A stretch of DNA of 57,606 nt, from NCBI GenBank assembly GCA_017546455.1, contig JAFYWY010000048.1:1-57606 (forward strand), read 5' to 3'. Below, piece by piece: positions 47,628 to 56,046 of this stretch. Position 1 is the stretch's first letter; each line of letters starts with the position of its first letter. A model generated the notes under the pieces. That model was not told where the DNA came from, made no database searches, and worked only from the letters and a program-made list of their open reading frames with translations. Made by a program: the position numbers and the translations under genes. This DNA is from Opitutales bacterium (GTDB lineage: Bacteria; Verrucomicrobiota; Verrucomicrobiia; Opitutales; UBA953).

Positions 47628-48563
47628 ATGAAAATAAAAATCAATCCCGGGGCGCGGCGCATGCTGTGCCTGGTCGGTGCGATGATTCTGGGCGGAAGCG
47701 TACCCGTACTTTGGCGTGCCTCCGGTACGTTTTTTGACAACTACGCCGGGAATCTCGTTCCGATTATGATTATGACGATGCTGCACTTCTCGTTTATCGA
47801 CGCGAAGTTCGGCAAAGGCAGCACAGGCTGGAGCCATTTGCGCATCCTGCTTTTCATGGTCTCGCTCTCCGTAATCGCCTACTTCACCGTTAACACGCTG
47901 ACGGGCAATACGAACTTCGCGGTTATGGCGTTTCTCATCGGAATGTCGCCGACGGCCAACGCCGCTCCCGTTATCACCAACCTGCTCAAACGCCGGGAAG
48001 ACTACGTGACCGTGAGCGTCGTCCTCACCAATCTTTTTACCGCCTTCGCGTTAGCCCCGCTCGTCGCACTCGTTATCGGTAGCACGATTCAGATCGATAC
48101 CGCAGCACTAGCCTGGAAAACAATTTTGCTCATCGGTACGCCCTTCCTGCTTGCAATCGTCCTGCGCAATTTCGCCAAGCCGGTCGCCGCCTTTGTACGC
48201 CGCTGGAAATTCCTCTCGTTTTATCTCTGGATGGTTATGCTGTTCACGGTTTGCGCCCAAAGCGCCACCTATATCTGCAAACAAGACAACCTCTCTTGGA
48301 TAATCCTCGCCGAGATTTTCGCCATTTCCGCCACGCTTTGCGCCGTCAACTTCATCGGCGGCTACTTTCTGGGCGAAAAACATTTCCGGCGGGAATGCTC
48401 CCAGTCCGTCGGCCAAAAAAATACCATGCTGATGCTTTGGGTCGGATTGGCATTTTTCAATCCGATTGTCGCCCTCGGCCCCACCTTTTACGTCGTTTGC
48501 CACAACCTGTGGAACTCCTGGCAACTACGCCGGGCCGACAAAAACGCAAGCACGATCCGATAG
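47628..48563 (+). CDS. BASS-type (bile acid:Na+ symporter family) transporter
   Basis: ATG 47628 (MKIKINPGARR) is preferred to the open start at 47499, which adds a non-hydrophobic peptide. The 311-residue product has about nine membrane segments. Segments fitting the family are AVMAFLIGMSPTANAAPVIT (in TM4, with polar residues) and SVGQKNTMLMLWVGLAFF (GxxN and helix break). The substrate (bile acids, pyruvate, pantoate or other organic anions) cannot be read. The LysR gene starts 13 bases later and probably controls or shares its mRNA. Confidence 0.7.
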   Translation: MKIKINPGARRMLCLVGAMILGGSVPVLWRASGTFFDNYAGNLVPIMIMTMLHFSFIDAKFGKGSTGWSHLRILLFMVSLSVIAYFTVNTLTGNTNFAVMAFLIGMSPTANAAPVITNLLKRREDYVTVSVVLTNLFTAFALAPLVALVIGSTIQIDTAALAWKTILLIGTPFLLAIVLRNFAKPVAAFVRRWKFLSFYLWMVMLFTVCAQSATYICKQDNLSWIILAEIFAISATLCAVNFIGGYFLGEKHFRRECSQSVGQKNTMLMLWVGLAFFNPIVALGPTFYVVCHNLWNSWQLRRADKNASTIR

Positions 48564-48576
48564 TTTCGTCCGCACA

Positions 48577-49455
48577 ATGAAAATTTCACGTCTGAAAGTC
48601 TTTGCGGATTTAGCCCACACAGGAAATTTCTCCGAGGCGGCACGCCTCAACGGGATTTCGCAATCCGCCGTCAGCCAAGCTCTCCAAGCGCTGGAAAAAA
48701 GCTTTGCCGTCCCTTTGATTGACCGCACCCAAAAGCACTTTGCGCTCACCCCCGAAGGCGCCCTTTTGCAACGCCGCGCCCGCGATCTTTGCACGCTCTA
48801 TGAAAAAACGACAACCGAGCTACTGGAGCTCCGCAACGTCGTCGGCGGGAGCGTGCGCGTCGGCATCATCCCCTCCGTCGGCAACAGCCGTGAATTCCCG
48901 CAAACCCTGCGCCGCTTCATGGAAGCCAATCCGCAGGTCACCATTGCTCTGACTACGGAAGCCGGCTACGGAATCTCCTCGAAGATTGCCCGCGGACAGC
49001 TGGACATCGGCATCGTTGTCGCCGACAAAAAACAACGCTCGGAAGACTACGCCCCGCTCTACGAAGAAGCCCTCGTCGCCGTCTGCGCGCCGTCGAACAC
49101 GCTCACTTTCCAGCGCGACGTCTCGCTCGCCGAATTAAAAACCTTCCCCTTCCTTTCCTACTCGGACGACTTGGCCATGCGCCGCCTCGTCGATAGCGCC
49201 TTCCGCGCCGCCGGTTTGGAATGCGCCCCCGCCAAAACCTTTAATAGCCTGGACGTTCTTAAGCGCGCCGTGGAACTCAACGAAGGCGTCGCCATCGTCC
49301 CGGCCGATTCCGTCCGTTCGGAAGTCGCCGCCGGAACGCTCTGCGCGCGCCCGGTTCGCGGAGTCCGATTGACACGTCCGATTGCCGCAATTTCACGCAA
49401 AAACCGTCCGCTGACTCCCGCCATGCGGCGCTTTATCGAAGCACTGAAAAAATAA
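48577..49455 (+). CDS. LysR-family transcriptional regulator
   Basis: ATG 48577 puts the helix-turn-helix at residues 17-36 (NFSEAARLNGISQSAVSQAL), the standard position; the open frame extends to 48466 inside the transporter gene. The 292-residue product has the effector domain from about 90 (GSVRVGIIPSVGNSREF). It follows the transporter directly, which suggests it senses that transporter's substrate. Confidence 0.9.
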   Translation: MKISRLKVFADLAHTGNFSEAARLNGISQSAVSQALQALEKSFAVPLIDRTQKHFALTPEGALLQRRARDLCTLYEKTTTELLELRNVVGGSVRVGIIPSVGNSREFPQTLRRFMEANPQVTIALTTEAGYGISSKIARGQLDIGIVVADKKQRSEDYAPLYEEALVAVCAPSNTLTFQRDVSLAELKTFPFLSYSDDLAMRRLVDSAFRAAGLECAPAKTFNSLDVLKRAVELNEGVAIVPADSVRSEVAAGTLCARPVRGVRLTRPIAAISRKNRPLTPAMRRFIEALKK

Positions 49456-49474
49456 ACGATCGCGCAAGCTCCAC

Positions 49475-49921
49475 CTACGACCGCCGTACACGAAAGCGGT
49501 GGACGCCCGAATCGACAATCTCGAAGTCGAGATGGAGGGCATCCGGCGGAAGCGCGTCGCCGATTTTTTCCGGCCATTCGACTACCCAGCACCAAGGCGA
49601 ACGCATAAACTCCTCGAGCATCAGCGATTCTGCCGCCTCCGGCGACGGCAGACGGTACGCGTCCATATGAATCAGCTGGCGGAAGCTTCCTTCGTAAATC
49701 GCATAAATATTGTAGCTCGGCGAAGTAACGGGCTCACGCACTCCGAACGCCTCTGCGAGCCCGCCGACGAAAGTCGTCTTGCCGGCTCCGAGTCCGCCGT
49801 GAAGCGCCAGCGTGCAATCCGCCGGAAGCAACGATGCGAGCTCCCGCGACGCCGTACGTGTCGCCTCCGCACTCTCGCAAACGCGCCATTCCCCGAATTT
49901 TTCCAAAATCGCCGAATTCAT
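49475..49921 (-). CDS. tsaE: tRNA t6A synthesis ATPase TsaE
   Basis: ATG 49919-49921 (MNSAILEKF) gives 148 residues; ATG 49957 would add 12. Walker A is GGLGAGKTTF (about 43-52); then TSPSYNIYAIYEG, the HMDAYRL motif and WVVEWPEKIGDALP. It acts with TsaB, TsaD and TsaC to make t6A37 in ANN-decoding tRNAs. The neighbours are a small membrane protein and trmL, another tRNA modifier. Confidence 0.92.
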   Translation of the reverse strand: MNSAILEKFGEWRVCESAEATRTASRELASLLPADCTLALHGGLGAGKTTFVGGLAEAFGVREPVTSPSYNIYAIYEGSFRQLIHMDAYRLPSPEAAESLMLEEFMRSPWCWVVEWPEKIGDALPPDALHLDFEIVDSGVHRFRVRRS

Positions 49922-49966
49922 GACCGAAACTCTATAAAACAGAAATGCTTCAAACAAACATTAATC

Positions 49967-50308
49967 TTACTTCCCGCCCGGCGAAGCAGACGCCCGCAGC
50001 TTGGCCCAAGCCGTTACGGGGCTGTAATGATTCAGAAACGACGACGGCTCGGAAACGGCAACGCTGATAACACCCGCTTCCGCAAGCAAGATTAATTCAA
50101 TCGACACATCCCTCCCGCAAAGCCGGCGCTCCCGCACGGCAACGGCTTTCGGATATTCCCGAAAATGCCCTTGGATCGTTTCGTCGTCCTCGACGATTCG
50201 AGCCACCCGCTCGGCATAGCGCCGCAAGAGCCTACGCCGTCTCCACGCGCGCACCGCCCAAGCACCGCCGCAAGCCATTGCCAGCGAGCTGAAGAAGACG
50301 ACTCCCAT
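49967..50308 (-). CDS. Small membrane protein of unknown function
   Basis: 113 residues. It has an N-terminal hydrophobic segment (about 2-19), a block of arginines (AWRRRRLLRRY) and a beta-rich remainder (SIELILLAEAGVISVAV). It overlaps the trmL stop by one base (TAATG), so translation is coupled. I do not recognise a family. Confidence 0.6.
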   Translation of the reverse strand: MGVVFFSSLAMACGGAWAVRAWRRRRLLRRYAERVARIVEDDETIQGHFREYPKAVAVRERRLCGRDVSIELILLAEAGVISVAVSEPSSFLNHYSPVTAWAKLRASASPGGK

Positions 50309-50772
50309 TATTTCCCGCGGGTAATCTGACGAAGCGCCTCGTAGGTCGCGATTCCGGCTGCCGTGGAAAGATTCAACGAACGCAGAGTTTCCGCCGGCTG
50401 GGGAATTTTAATCTCAAAATCCTTACCGACGAAATCGTGAAGCCATGCCGGCGCTCCGTGACCCTCGTTCCCGAAAATCAACCCGTCGCCGTCCTGAAAA
50501 TCCGCATCCCAAAGCCCCTTTTCGGCCTTTGTGGTCAGCAACCAAAAGCGCTTCGGGCGATCCGGAAATGCAAGGAAAGCCTCCCAGTTTTCATGGTGAA
50601 CAACGTCAAGCGACTTCCAGTAGTCCATTCCGGAGCGACGCAAATGCGCATCCGTAATTGTAAAGCCGAGCGGATGAATGAGGTGCAGACGCGAGCGCGT
50701 AATGGCGCACATCCGCCCGATATTACCCGTGTTCTGCGGAATCTCCGGATTAAAAAGAATAAGGTGAAGCAT
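50308..50772 (-). CDS. trmL: tRNA (cytidine/uridine-34-2'-O)-methyltransferase TrmL
   Basis: 154 residues, the usual length of this single-domain SPOUT enzyme. It has NPEIPQNTGNIGRMC at the start, GFTITDAHLRRSGMDYW, and the knot GNEGHGAP, then IPQPAETLRSLNLSTAAGIA. It methylates position 34 of tRNA-Leu in E. coli. Confidence 0.93.
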   Translation of the reverse strand: MLHLILFNPEIPQNTGNIGRMCAITRSRLHLIHPLGFTITDAHLRRSGMDYWKSLDVVHHENWEAFLAFPDRPKRFWLLTTKAEKGLWDADFQDGDGLIFGNEGHGAPAWLHDFVGKDFEIKIPQPAETLRSLNLSTAAGIATYEALRQITRGK

Positions 50773-50845
50773 TTTAAAGTTTATAGATTAAAGTTGATTC
50801 GGCGCGGAGCGCCTGTTGATTCTCGAAACGAGAGAGTCCTAGCAA

Positions 50846-51235
50846 TCAAGGATTCGAATCTTCTTCCGAGCGATGCACAATACTCTTTCTAAGGCCGGAA
50901 AGCATCGCGGCAATTTCACGAATCCTAACGCGGAAATTCTCAACGTTCACTTCTGCGATAAACGCAAAGTCTCCCGCAAGACGAATTTGGCAGAAAAGCT
51001 CCATCAATGAACCGTAGGCAACTTCGATAAAACGAATCTGCTCGCGCACGCTCGTTCGGCTCATCCCCTCTGCAATGTTTGAGCTCACCGAGACCGCCGC
51101 ACGGCGCATCTGAGAAACAAGGCCAAACTGCTCCGAAGCCGGGAAACTACGAGTGCAGGCGTAAACCTCCTTGCTCAGTTCACGCGCTTTTTGCCAAACC
51201 TGCAATTTTTCGAAGTTAAAATTCCACTCGCTCAT
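50846..51235 (-). CDS. Four-helix bundle protein (23S rRNA intervening-sequence type)
   Basis: ATG at 51233-51235 (MSEWNFNFEKLQVWQKA) is the family start. The 129-residue product has the hallmarks WQKARELSKEVY, FPASEQFGLVSQMRRAAVSV, SNIAEG and the C-terminal helix. The family occurs in 23S rRNA insertions and as free genes; here it is a free gene. Its role is unknown. Upstream lies a short AACACTAAACACTAAAC tract. Confidence 0.9.
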   Translation of the reverse strand: MSEWNFNFEKLQVWQKARELSKEVYACTRSFPASEQFGLVSQMRRAAVSVSSNIAEGMSRTSVREQIRFIEVAYGSLMELFCQIRLAGDFAFIAEVNVENFRVRIREIAAMLSGLRKSIVHRSEEDSNP

Positions 51236-51300
51236 CGTATCTCGATAATTAGCAAACTCGCGCCTGCGCGAATCAACTCTCAACACTAAACACTAAACTT

Positions 51301-51891
51301 TTACTGCGGCCACACCATCATGCAAAGCATGCCGGCAGCTTCGGCAGCATCAAAGCCCTTCGGGCTGTCTTCGACGACCAAACATTCCGACGCGGGAACC
51401 CCGAGCTTTTCCGCCGCAAGCAAAAACAGGTCCGGAGCCGGCTTGCTGTTCGCTACATCCTCCGAAGTAACGACAACCGGAAAAAGCTCGGCAACACCGA
51501 TCGTTTTTAAAATTTCGTGAACCTCCTTGCGGAAACCGCCGGACGCAACAGCCAACTTCGCGCCGCGTGCCGCGAGCTTCTTCGCATAAGCGCAAACATC
51601 CGGAATCGGCGTCACCTCGCAAATGTGTTTTTCGAGATATTCGTGGTAGTCGGGAAGCAGGCGATCGATGCTAATCTTAAAGCCATAGCGTGCCTCGAGA
51701 ATCGCAATCGTATCAGCCGTATTCATCCCGCCGAGCGTGCAGAAAAATTCCCAGGGGAAGGCCCAATTCTCGCCGACCTGACGGCGGATCGAATATTCCC
51801 ACGCGGCATGATGCAACTTCATCGACGCCGCAAGCGTGCCGTCGCAGTCAAAGATATAAGCGGAAAAAGGTTCTTTCATTTCGGAACTCAT
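51301..51891 (-). CDS. HAD-family phosphatase (beta-phosphoglucomutase-like)
   Basis: 196 residues with motif I FDCDGTLAAS, a small helical cap, motif II VASGG, motif III Lys in SKPAPD and motif IV VVEDSPKGFDAA. The subfamily includes fructose-1-phosphate and 6-phosphogluconate phosphatases (YqaB) and mutases. GG-MN in the cap fits YqaB-type enzymes, but the substrate is uncertain. Confidence 0.85.
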   Translation of the reverse strand: MSSEMKEPFSAYIFDCDGTLAASMKLHHAAWEYSIRRQVGENWAFPWEFFCTLGGMNTADTIAILEARYGFKISIDRLLPDYHEYLEKHICEVTPIPDVCAYAKKLAARGAKLAVASGGFRKEVHEILKTIGVAELFPVVVTSEDVANSKPAPDLFLLAAEKLGVPASECLVVEDSPKGFDAAEAAGMLCMMVWPQ

Positions 51892-51974
51892 GGATTGCGA
51901 AATCTACCCCCTTCCCGCCATCGGCGCAAGCCTGAGACACGCGACTCTGAGGAGAAAACAAAGTTTTATATAAT

Positions 51975-52002
51975 TGACTAACAGCAATACACGGCTACTA
52001 TT
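51975..52002 (+). promoter_or_regulatory. Promoter of the small-protein/DUF2335 pair
   Basis: TTGACT (51975-51980), 16 bases, then TACTAT (51997-52002). It lies 20 bases before the first ATG. Confidence 0.55.
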
Positions 52003-52022
52003 CGCCACATCAATCAATAATT

Positions 52023-52223
52023 ATGCGCGACACGATTAAAAATCTATTACGGGGACTGATGTCCGTTTGCGTCGTGATTCCCGAAAACCCGAGTGAGTCG
52101 GTTTACCGCACCAAGGCAGACCGCATGGAAGACTTTAATAATCTACGCGCCGATTTTTCCCGAATAAGAAAAGACTTCGAAACCGCAAGTTCAGAAGCCT
52201 CCCGACAATTCTATGTGCGCTAA
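52023..52223 (+). CDS. Small hypothetical protein
   Basis: 66 residues, polar and helical (EDFNNLRADFSRIRKDFETA), with no signal peptide or known motif. Its stop lies inside the next gene (11-base overlap), which suggests the two are co-translated. Confidence 0.6.
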   Translation: MRDTIKNLLRGLMSVCVVIPENPSESVYRTKADRMEDFNNLRADFSRIRKDFETASSEASRQFYVR

Positions 52224-52599
52224 ACGAAATGTCGCTGCCGCGGTAAACATCGATAAAAAGACAGCACTTCTCGTACGACAACAGGAATCGGACGCGCCCT
52301 TTCTTCCGGTGGACGAATTAGAGCGCCTACATCGTTTCCGACCGGATACAATCGATTGGGTATTGGAGCGTACAGACCAAGAAATCGACTGGCGCAGATC
52401 CCAAATCGAAAAAACGAACTCCCGAATTTTCTTAGAGCGAATACTCGGGCAAATCTTGGGAACAATTATAGGATTGTCCGGTGTTATCGGAGGAATCATT
52501 GCAATCTACATGAAATCTGCCTGGGCCGGAGGCATTATTGCAACCGTAGCAATCGGGACACTCGCTGTAGCTTTTGTTCGGGGCGGAAAGACAAAATAA
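52213..52599 (+). CDS. DUF2335-like membrane protein
   Basis: 128 residues: an acidic N-terminal region (PVDELERLHRFRPDTIDWVL), a charged helix (TDQEIDWRRSQIEKTNSR), and two hydrophobic segments near 78-98 and 103-122. The order matches the DUF2335 predicted membrane proteins found on mobile and accessory loci. The function is unknown. It is downstream of, and overlapping with, the 66-residue gene. Confidence 0.65.
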   Translation: MCAKRNVAAAVNIDKKTALLVRQQESDAPFLPVDELERLHRFRPDTIDWVLERTDQEIDWRRSQIEKTNSRIFLERILGQILGTIIGLSGVIGGIIAIYMKSAWAGGIIATVAIGTLAVAFVRGGKTK

Positions 52600-52630
52600 C
52601 AGCTCTTAAGAGGCAAGGTGTTTGCCAACA

Positions 52631-52658
52631 AAAAAGCGCCTTAGAAAGGCGCTTAAAA
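52631..52658 (-). terminator. Terminator of tRNA-Thr(CGT), probably bidirectional
   Basis: On the minus strand AAGCGCC pairs with GGCGCTT and is followed by TTTTG. The plus-strand flank is also A/T-rich. Confidence 0.75.
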
Positions 52659-52659
52659 A

Positions 52660-52735
52660 TGGAGCCACTTGTCAGACTTGAACTGACGACCCTCTCATTA
52701 CGAATGAGATGCTCTACCAACTGAGCTAAAGTGGC
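52660..52735 (-). tRNA. tRNA-Thr(CGT)
   Basis: 76 bases. The acceptor GCCACTT pairs perfectly with AAGTGGC. The anticodon loop TTCGTAA gives CGT, reading ACG. Discriminator T as in the other tRNA-Thr, encoded CCA. A different gene from the one next to tuf. Confidence 0.96.
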
Positions 52736-52811
52736 TAATGGAAGAATGAAGCTTAAATCTACACTTTTTATTTTTATGTGCAAGCAAAAATTAAAATCTC
52801 CGGAACAAATT

Positions 52812-54107
52812 TTAATTTTTGCCGAATTCAGCGGGAAGGAATCGGCGCGTTTTGAACACGAGCCAAAATCCCGGAAGCGTGCAAAGAATCGCCCACCAGA
52901 AAAAGTTTTCGTATCCGAGCCATTCCTGGAGCGCCCCGGCCCAGAACTTCGGAAGCATAACGCCAAGCGCCATAAAACCCGTGCAAATCGCATAATGCGC
53001 GACCGCACGCCGCGTCCCCGCGCAGGCATAGAGCATGTAAAGCATATAGCCGGTGAAACCGAAGCCGTAGCCGAATTGTTCAACAACGATACTTGAGCCG
53101 ATGAGCGCGAGCGACTCCGGTTGCCAATGCGCCAGCGCAACGTAGATCAAATCCGGCAGATTCAGCAGTAAAATCATCGGCCAAAGCCATGCACGCAAGC
53201 CGTTGCGCGAAACCAGCCACCCGGCAATGACGCCGCCGGCAAGCATCGCAACAACGCCGAAAGTGCCGTTAAGCAGGCCGAATACCCGGTTATCCAAGGC
53301 CAAACCGCCCTGCTCAATCGCGTCCTTAAAGAACAACGGAGAAATCACGCCGAGTTGCACTTCCCCGAAGCGGAAAAAGAGCAAAAAGACCAGAAGAAAT
53401 CCGATGCGCTCCTTTTGGAAAAACGTTTTCCAGGTCTCTCGGAAATCAGCCGCAAGCGACGTCTTATTCTCGGATGCGGGAAGATCGTTTTGCGGAGCGG
53501 GAAGCACCAGTGCATGGAAAAGCGCAAGCCCGCCCATGAGCAAAGCCACGCCGCCGAGCACATACCCCCACGCGGCTCCGGCCGTTGCGCCGTGCGCTGT
53601 CAACACACCCGCCGCCGCGATAATCCCGCCTTTGGCAAAAATCTGGGAGAGTCGGAAAAACGTACTGCGCCAGCCGGAAAAGAAAGCCTGCTTTCCGGAA
53701 TCAAGCGCAAGCATATAGAAGCCGTCAGCAGCTATGTCGTGAGTCGCCGAAACAACCGCCATCGAAAACAGCAGAAGGACGATGAGCGACGCGGGCACGC
53801 CGAAGCTCAGTGAAGCGGCAAAAACGAGAAGCAAGATTGCTCCGGCAAGCTGCGTCTTTACGATCCAAGAGCGTTTGCGACCGATGCTGTCCACAAGCGG
53901 GCTCCAAAGCGCTTTCAGCACCCAGGGCAGGTAGGCCCACGCAGCGACGAAAGTGATAACGGCATTTTCAAAGCCGAAATCCTTCATCGCGACGGGCGCG
54001 ACGAGATCGACAATGGCATTGGGCAGCCCCTGCGTAAAATAAAGCGTCGCAACCCAGAGAGCAGCGACGCGTTGCAGAGAAACTTTTTTCTCGGAGGAAA
54101 GATCCAC
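52812..54107 (-). CDS. MFS permease, AmpG-like
   Basis: 431 residues with twelve predicted membrane segments. TQGLPNAIV in TM1, the loop-2 motif VDSIGRKRSW, and HDIAADGFYMLALD in TM4 match the AmpG/PucC-type branch that includes muropeptide permeases. With LpoB and a MurU-like enzyme elsewhere in the window, import of anhydro-muropeptides is plausible but unproven. It starts 15 bases after a tiny lipoprotein. Confidence 0.8.
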   Translation of the reverse strand: MDLSSEKKVSLQRVAALWVATLYFTQGLPNAIVDLVAPVAMKDFGFENAVITFVAAWAYLPWVLKALWSPLVDSIGRKRSWIVKTQLAGAILLLVFAASLSFGVPASLIVLLLFSMAVVSATHDIAADGFYMLALDSGKQAFFSGWRSTFFRLSQIFAKGGIIAAAGVLTAHGATAGAAWGYVLGGVALLMGGLALFHALVLPAPQNDLPASENKTSLAADFRETWKTFFQKERIGFLLVFLLFFRFGEVQLGVISPLFFKDAIEQGGLALDNRVFGLLNGTFGVVAMLAGGVIAGWLVSRNGLRAWLWPMILLLNLPDLIYVALAHWQPESLALIGSSIVVEQFGYGFGFTGYMLYMLYACAGTRRAVAHYAICTGFMALGVMLPKFWAGALQEWLGYENFFWWAILCTLPGFWLVFKTRRFLPAEFGKN

Positions 54108-54122
54108 GAAAATCGTTTTCCT

Positions 54123-54281
54123 CTATCGTTCTTCAATCGTCACACGGGAAGCGGAGCCTCCCAAATTGATGACTTTCGGCCCGGAGGAGCAGGCGCCGGT
54201 AAAAAGGCAGAAAAGCGCCAAAACGAGTGCGCCCGCCGCGAGCTTGCCGAAACGTTCCCGCGATTGCTTAGTTGCCCGCAT
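54123..54281 (-). CDS. Very small lipoprotein
   Basis: 52 residues starting at ATG 54279-54281. A basic N-terminus, hydrophobic core and lipobox FTGAC (Cys31) leave only 21 mature residues (SSGPKVINLGGSASRVTIEE). The start overlaps the end of the upstream gene by 14 bases, and it lies 15 bases before the MFS gene. Such mini-lipoproteins are often missed by gene callers. Confidence 0.6.
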   Translation of the reverse strand: MRATKQSRERFGKLAAGALVLALFCLFTGACSSGPKVINLGGSASRVTIEER

Positions 54282-55050
54282 TGTCGGCGCCCTTCCCGAG
54301 CGTTTTCTCACCGAAGGCGTCCACCGCCTTGAAGAGTTTGTGGAAGAAGTCCGCAACCGTAACGTTGAGCGAGAGCATTTCGCTGTTCGTCAGGTCGATC
54401 GCGTCGCCGACCTTGAATGCGCGGCGCGTATCGGCAAGGCGCACTTCCGGTTTATCTTCCGGCTTGAGCGGCTGAATGGTCTGAACCGTCTTGAATTCAA
54501 AAGCGAGTTCACCGTCTTCGTCCACGTCTTCCGCGGAAACCACACCGTTGTGCTGCATGAGTGCGCGGAGAGCGATACCGAGCGTCGTCACGGCATCTTC
54601 GAGAGAATTCGTGATACCGAATTCTTTTTCGAAGGCTTCGAACTTATCGGGAATCGAGGAGTTGACGAAAGCGTTTTGCTTTTGGCCGATGAGCTCGTTG
54701 GTCGCCTTCGGATCTTTTTCCATGGCTGCCTTGTTGGCGATGAGCGTGCACAGCAGGTGGCAGTTGTCCATACATGCGGCGGCGAGTCCGAGCAAGTCGT
54801 TGAGGGCTTGGCGGAGAATCAGGCCGTGGACATAGCCCTTCATGGCATCGAAAGGCATGTGAATGGGAGCGACCGGCATAATGCGCGTCATTCCGCTGAA
54901 AGTATCGTAGTTTTCGGCACTTACCGACTGCGATGCCGCGAGATTAAACGCGAGCAAATCAAATTGGCGCTGGAGGGCGCCGAGAAAATGGCGGCTGATT
55001 GCCTGCAGGCTGATGACCTGTTGTTTCGGATTGTTTTGTTCTTCGGACAT
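54268..55050 (-). CDS. Hypothetical cytoplasmic protein
   Basis: 260 residues, mostly helical, with no signal or membrane segment. It starts MSEEQNNPKQQVISLQAIS. An Asp/Glu-rich linker (SAEDVDEDGELAFEF, about 170-184) separates a larger N-terminal helical domain from a shorter C-terminal one. I do not recognise a family. It is overlapped at its end by the mini-lipoprotein gene. Confidence 0.55.
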   Translation of the reverse strand: MSEEQNNPKQQVISLQAISRHFLGALQRQFDLLAFNLAASQSVSAENYDTFSGMTRIMPVAPIHMPFDAMKGYVHGLILRQALNDLLGLAAACMDNCHLLCTLIANKAAMEKDPKATNELIGQKQNAFVNSSIPDKFEAFEKEFGITNSLEDAVTTLGIALRALMQHNGVVSAEDVDEDGELAFEFKTVQTIQPLKPEDKPEVRLADTRRAFKVGDAIDLTNSEMLSLNVTVADFFHKLFKAVDAFGEKTLGKGADNAGN

Positions 55051-55142
55051 AATAGTAGAATGGAATCGCCAAACCCGCGTTCCCGCAATGCAATTTTCAG
55101 AAATTCGCGTGAAGTTTTCGCGTTAAAGCCGTGAAAGCGACG

Positions 55143-55511
55143 CTATCCGGGAAAGCCCTGAGCGTCTTCCGGGAAAAACCAGACAAAAGCCTCTTCGGGA
55201 TCGCCGTCAAATCCTTCGGCAGCCGCAATCCGAAGCGTCCCCGCATCCGAAAGACGAAAAAAATTCTCTTCGGGCGGGCAATCGTCGATGCGAAAAATTT
55301 CCGGCGGAAGAACGATTTTTACGGGTGTTCCGGCAGGCGCGTCATCGCTTCCGTGCCAAGTCCCGCGAATTTCTCCGAGCGGAGTCGACGCAAGGAACTC
55401 GCAGGCGCCGGCGGCAATAAGCGTTCCGTAAACCGCCTGCTCGACTTCAAGGTCTTCGACGGGAATCATATCCCCGCGAAGCCAGGTAAAAAATCTCCGG
55501 AAAAATCCCAT
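55143..55511 (-). CDS. Hypothetical protein
   Basis: 122 residues. The start MGFFRRFFTWLRGDMIP is amphipathic and might touch the membrane; the rest is acidic with two short beta-like stretches (GTPVKIVLPPEIF and EEAFVWFFPEDA). No family recognised. It starts eight bases after the NUDIX stop, so it is in the same operon. Confidence 0.55.
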   Translation of the reverse strand: MGFFRRFFTWLRGDMIPVEDLEVEQAVYGTLIAAGACEFLASTPLGEIRGTWHGSDDAPAGTPVKIVLPPEIFRIDDCPPEENFFRLSDAGTLRIAAAEGFDGDPEEAFVWFFPEDAQGFPG

Positions 55512-55519
55512 CGCCGGCT

Positions 55520-56023
55520 TTAACCGATTGCCTCTTCGTCAACGCGCACAGCCTCTCCCGAGCCGCATTGCGCACGATAAGCGAGAAATGTGCCGGCAGC
55601 GGCATGCTTGTCGAACACCGGCCAAACAAGCACGCGGTCGGTCGGCGGAATCGCAATGGAATCGATTTCTTCCCGCGTAAAAAACGCAAACTGCCCTTCG
55701 TCGATTTCCGGAGGAAGCGCTTCGAGCGGCTTGCGCGCGTCAAAAAGAAACATCAGCCAGTGCCCGCTTCCTTCGTAACTGCGCTCGGAAACCATGCCAA
55801 AAAGATGCAAATCGCTCTGCGCAAGCTCGATACCCGTTTCTTCCCGCGCCTCGCGAATCGCACACTCAAACGGCGACTCACCGACCGCCATTTCAAGCTT
55901 TCCGCCGACAGGGCTCCAACACCCCTTATTCGGCGCCTTTTTGCGCTGAATCATGAGAAATTTTCCCTCCGCATTTTTGAGAAAAATCAGGACGGAAATC
56001 TTAAACGGCAAAGTCGTGTTCAT
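55520..56023 (-). CDS. NUDIX hydrolase
   Basis: 167 residues. The Nudix box is recognisable (GGKLEMAVGESPFECAIREA, then REETG), with two extra residues between GGKLE and GES compared with the usual spacing. The metal Glu residues of REAREETG are kept. The start MNTTLPFKISVLIFL and SYEGSGHWLMFLFDARKP fit the MutT/ADP-ribose-type group. A diphosphate-linked substrate is expected, but which one is unclear. It follows the RlmI-like gene by 23 bases. Confidence 0.88.
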   Translation of the reverse strand: MNTTLPFKISVLIFLKNAEGKFLMIQRKKAPNKGCWSPVGGKLEMAVGESPFECAIREAREETGIELAQSDLHLFGMVSERSYEGSGHWLMFLFDARKPLEALPPEIDEGQFAFFTREEIDSIAIPPTDRVLVWPVFDKHAAAGTFLAYRAQCGSGEAVRVDEEAIG

Positions 56024-56046
56024 GATTTGATTTCGGCTAAAAGCTC

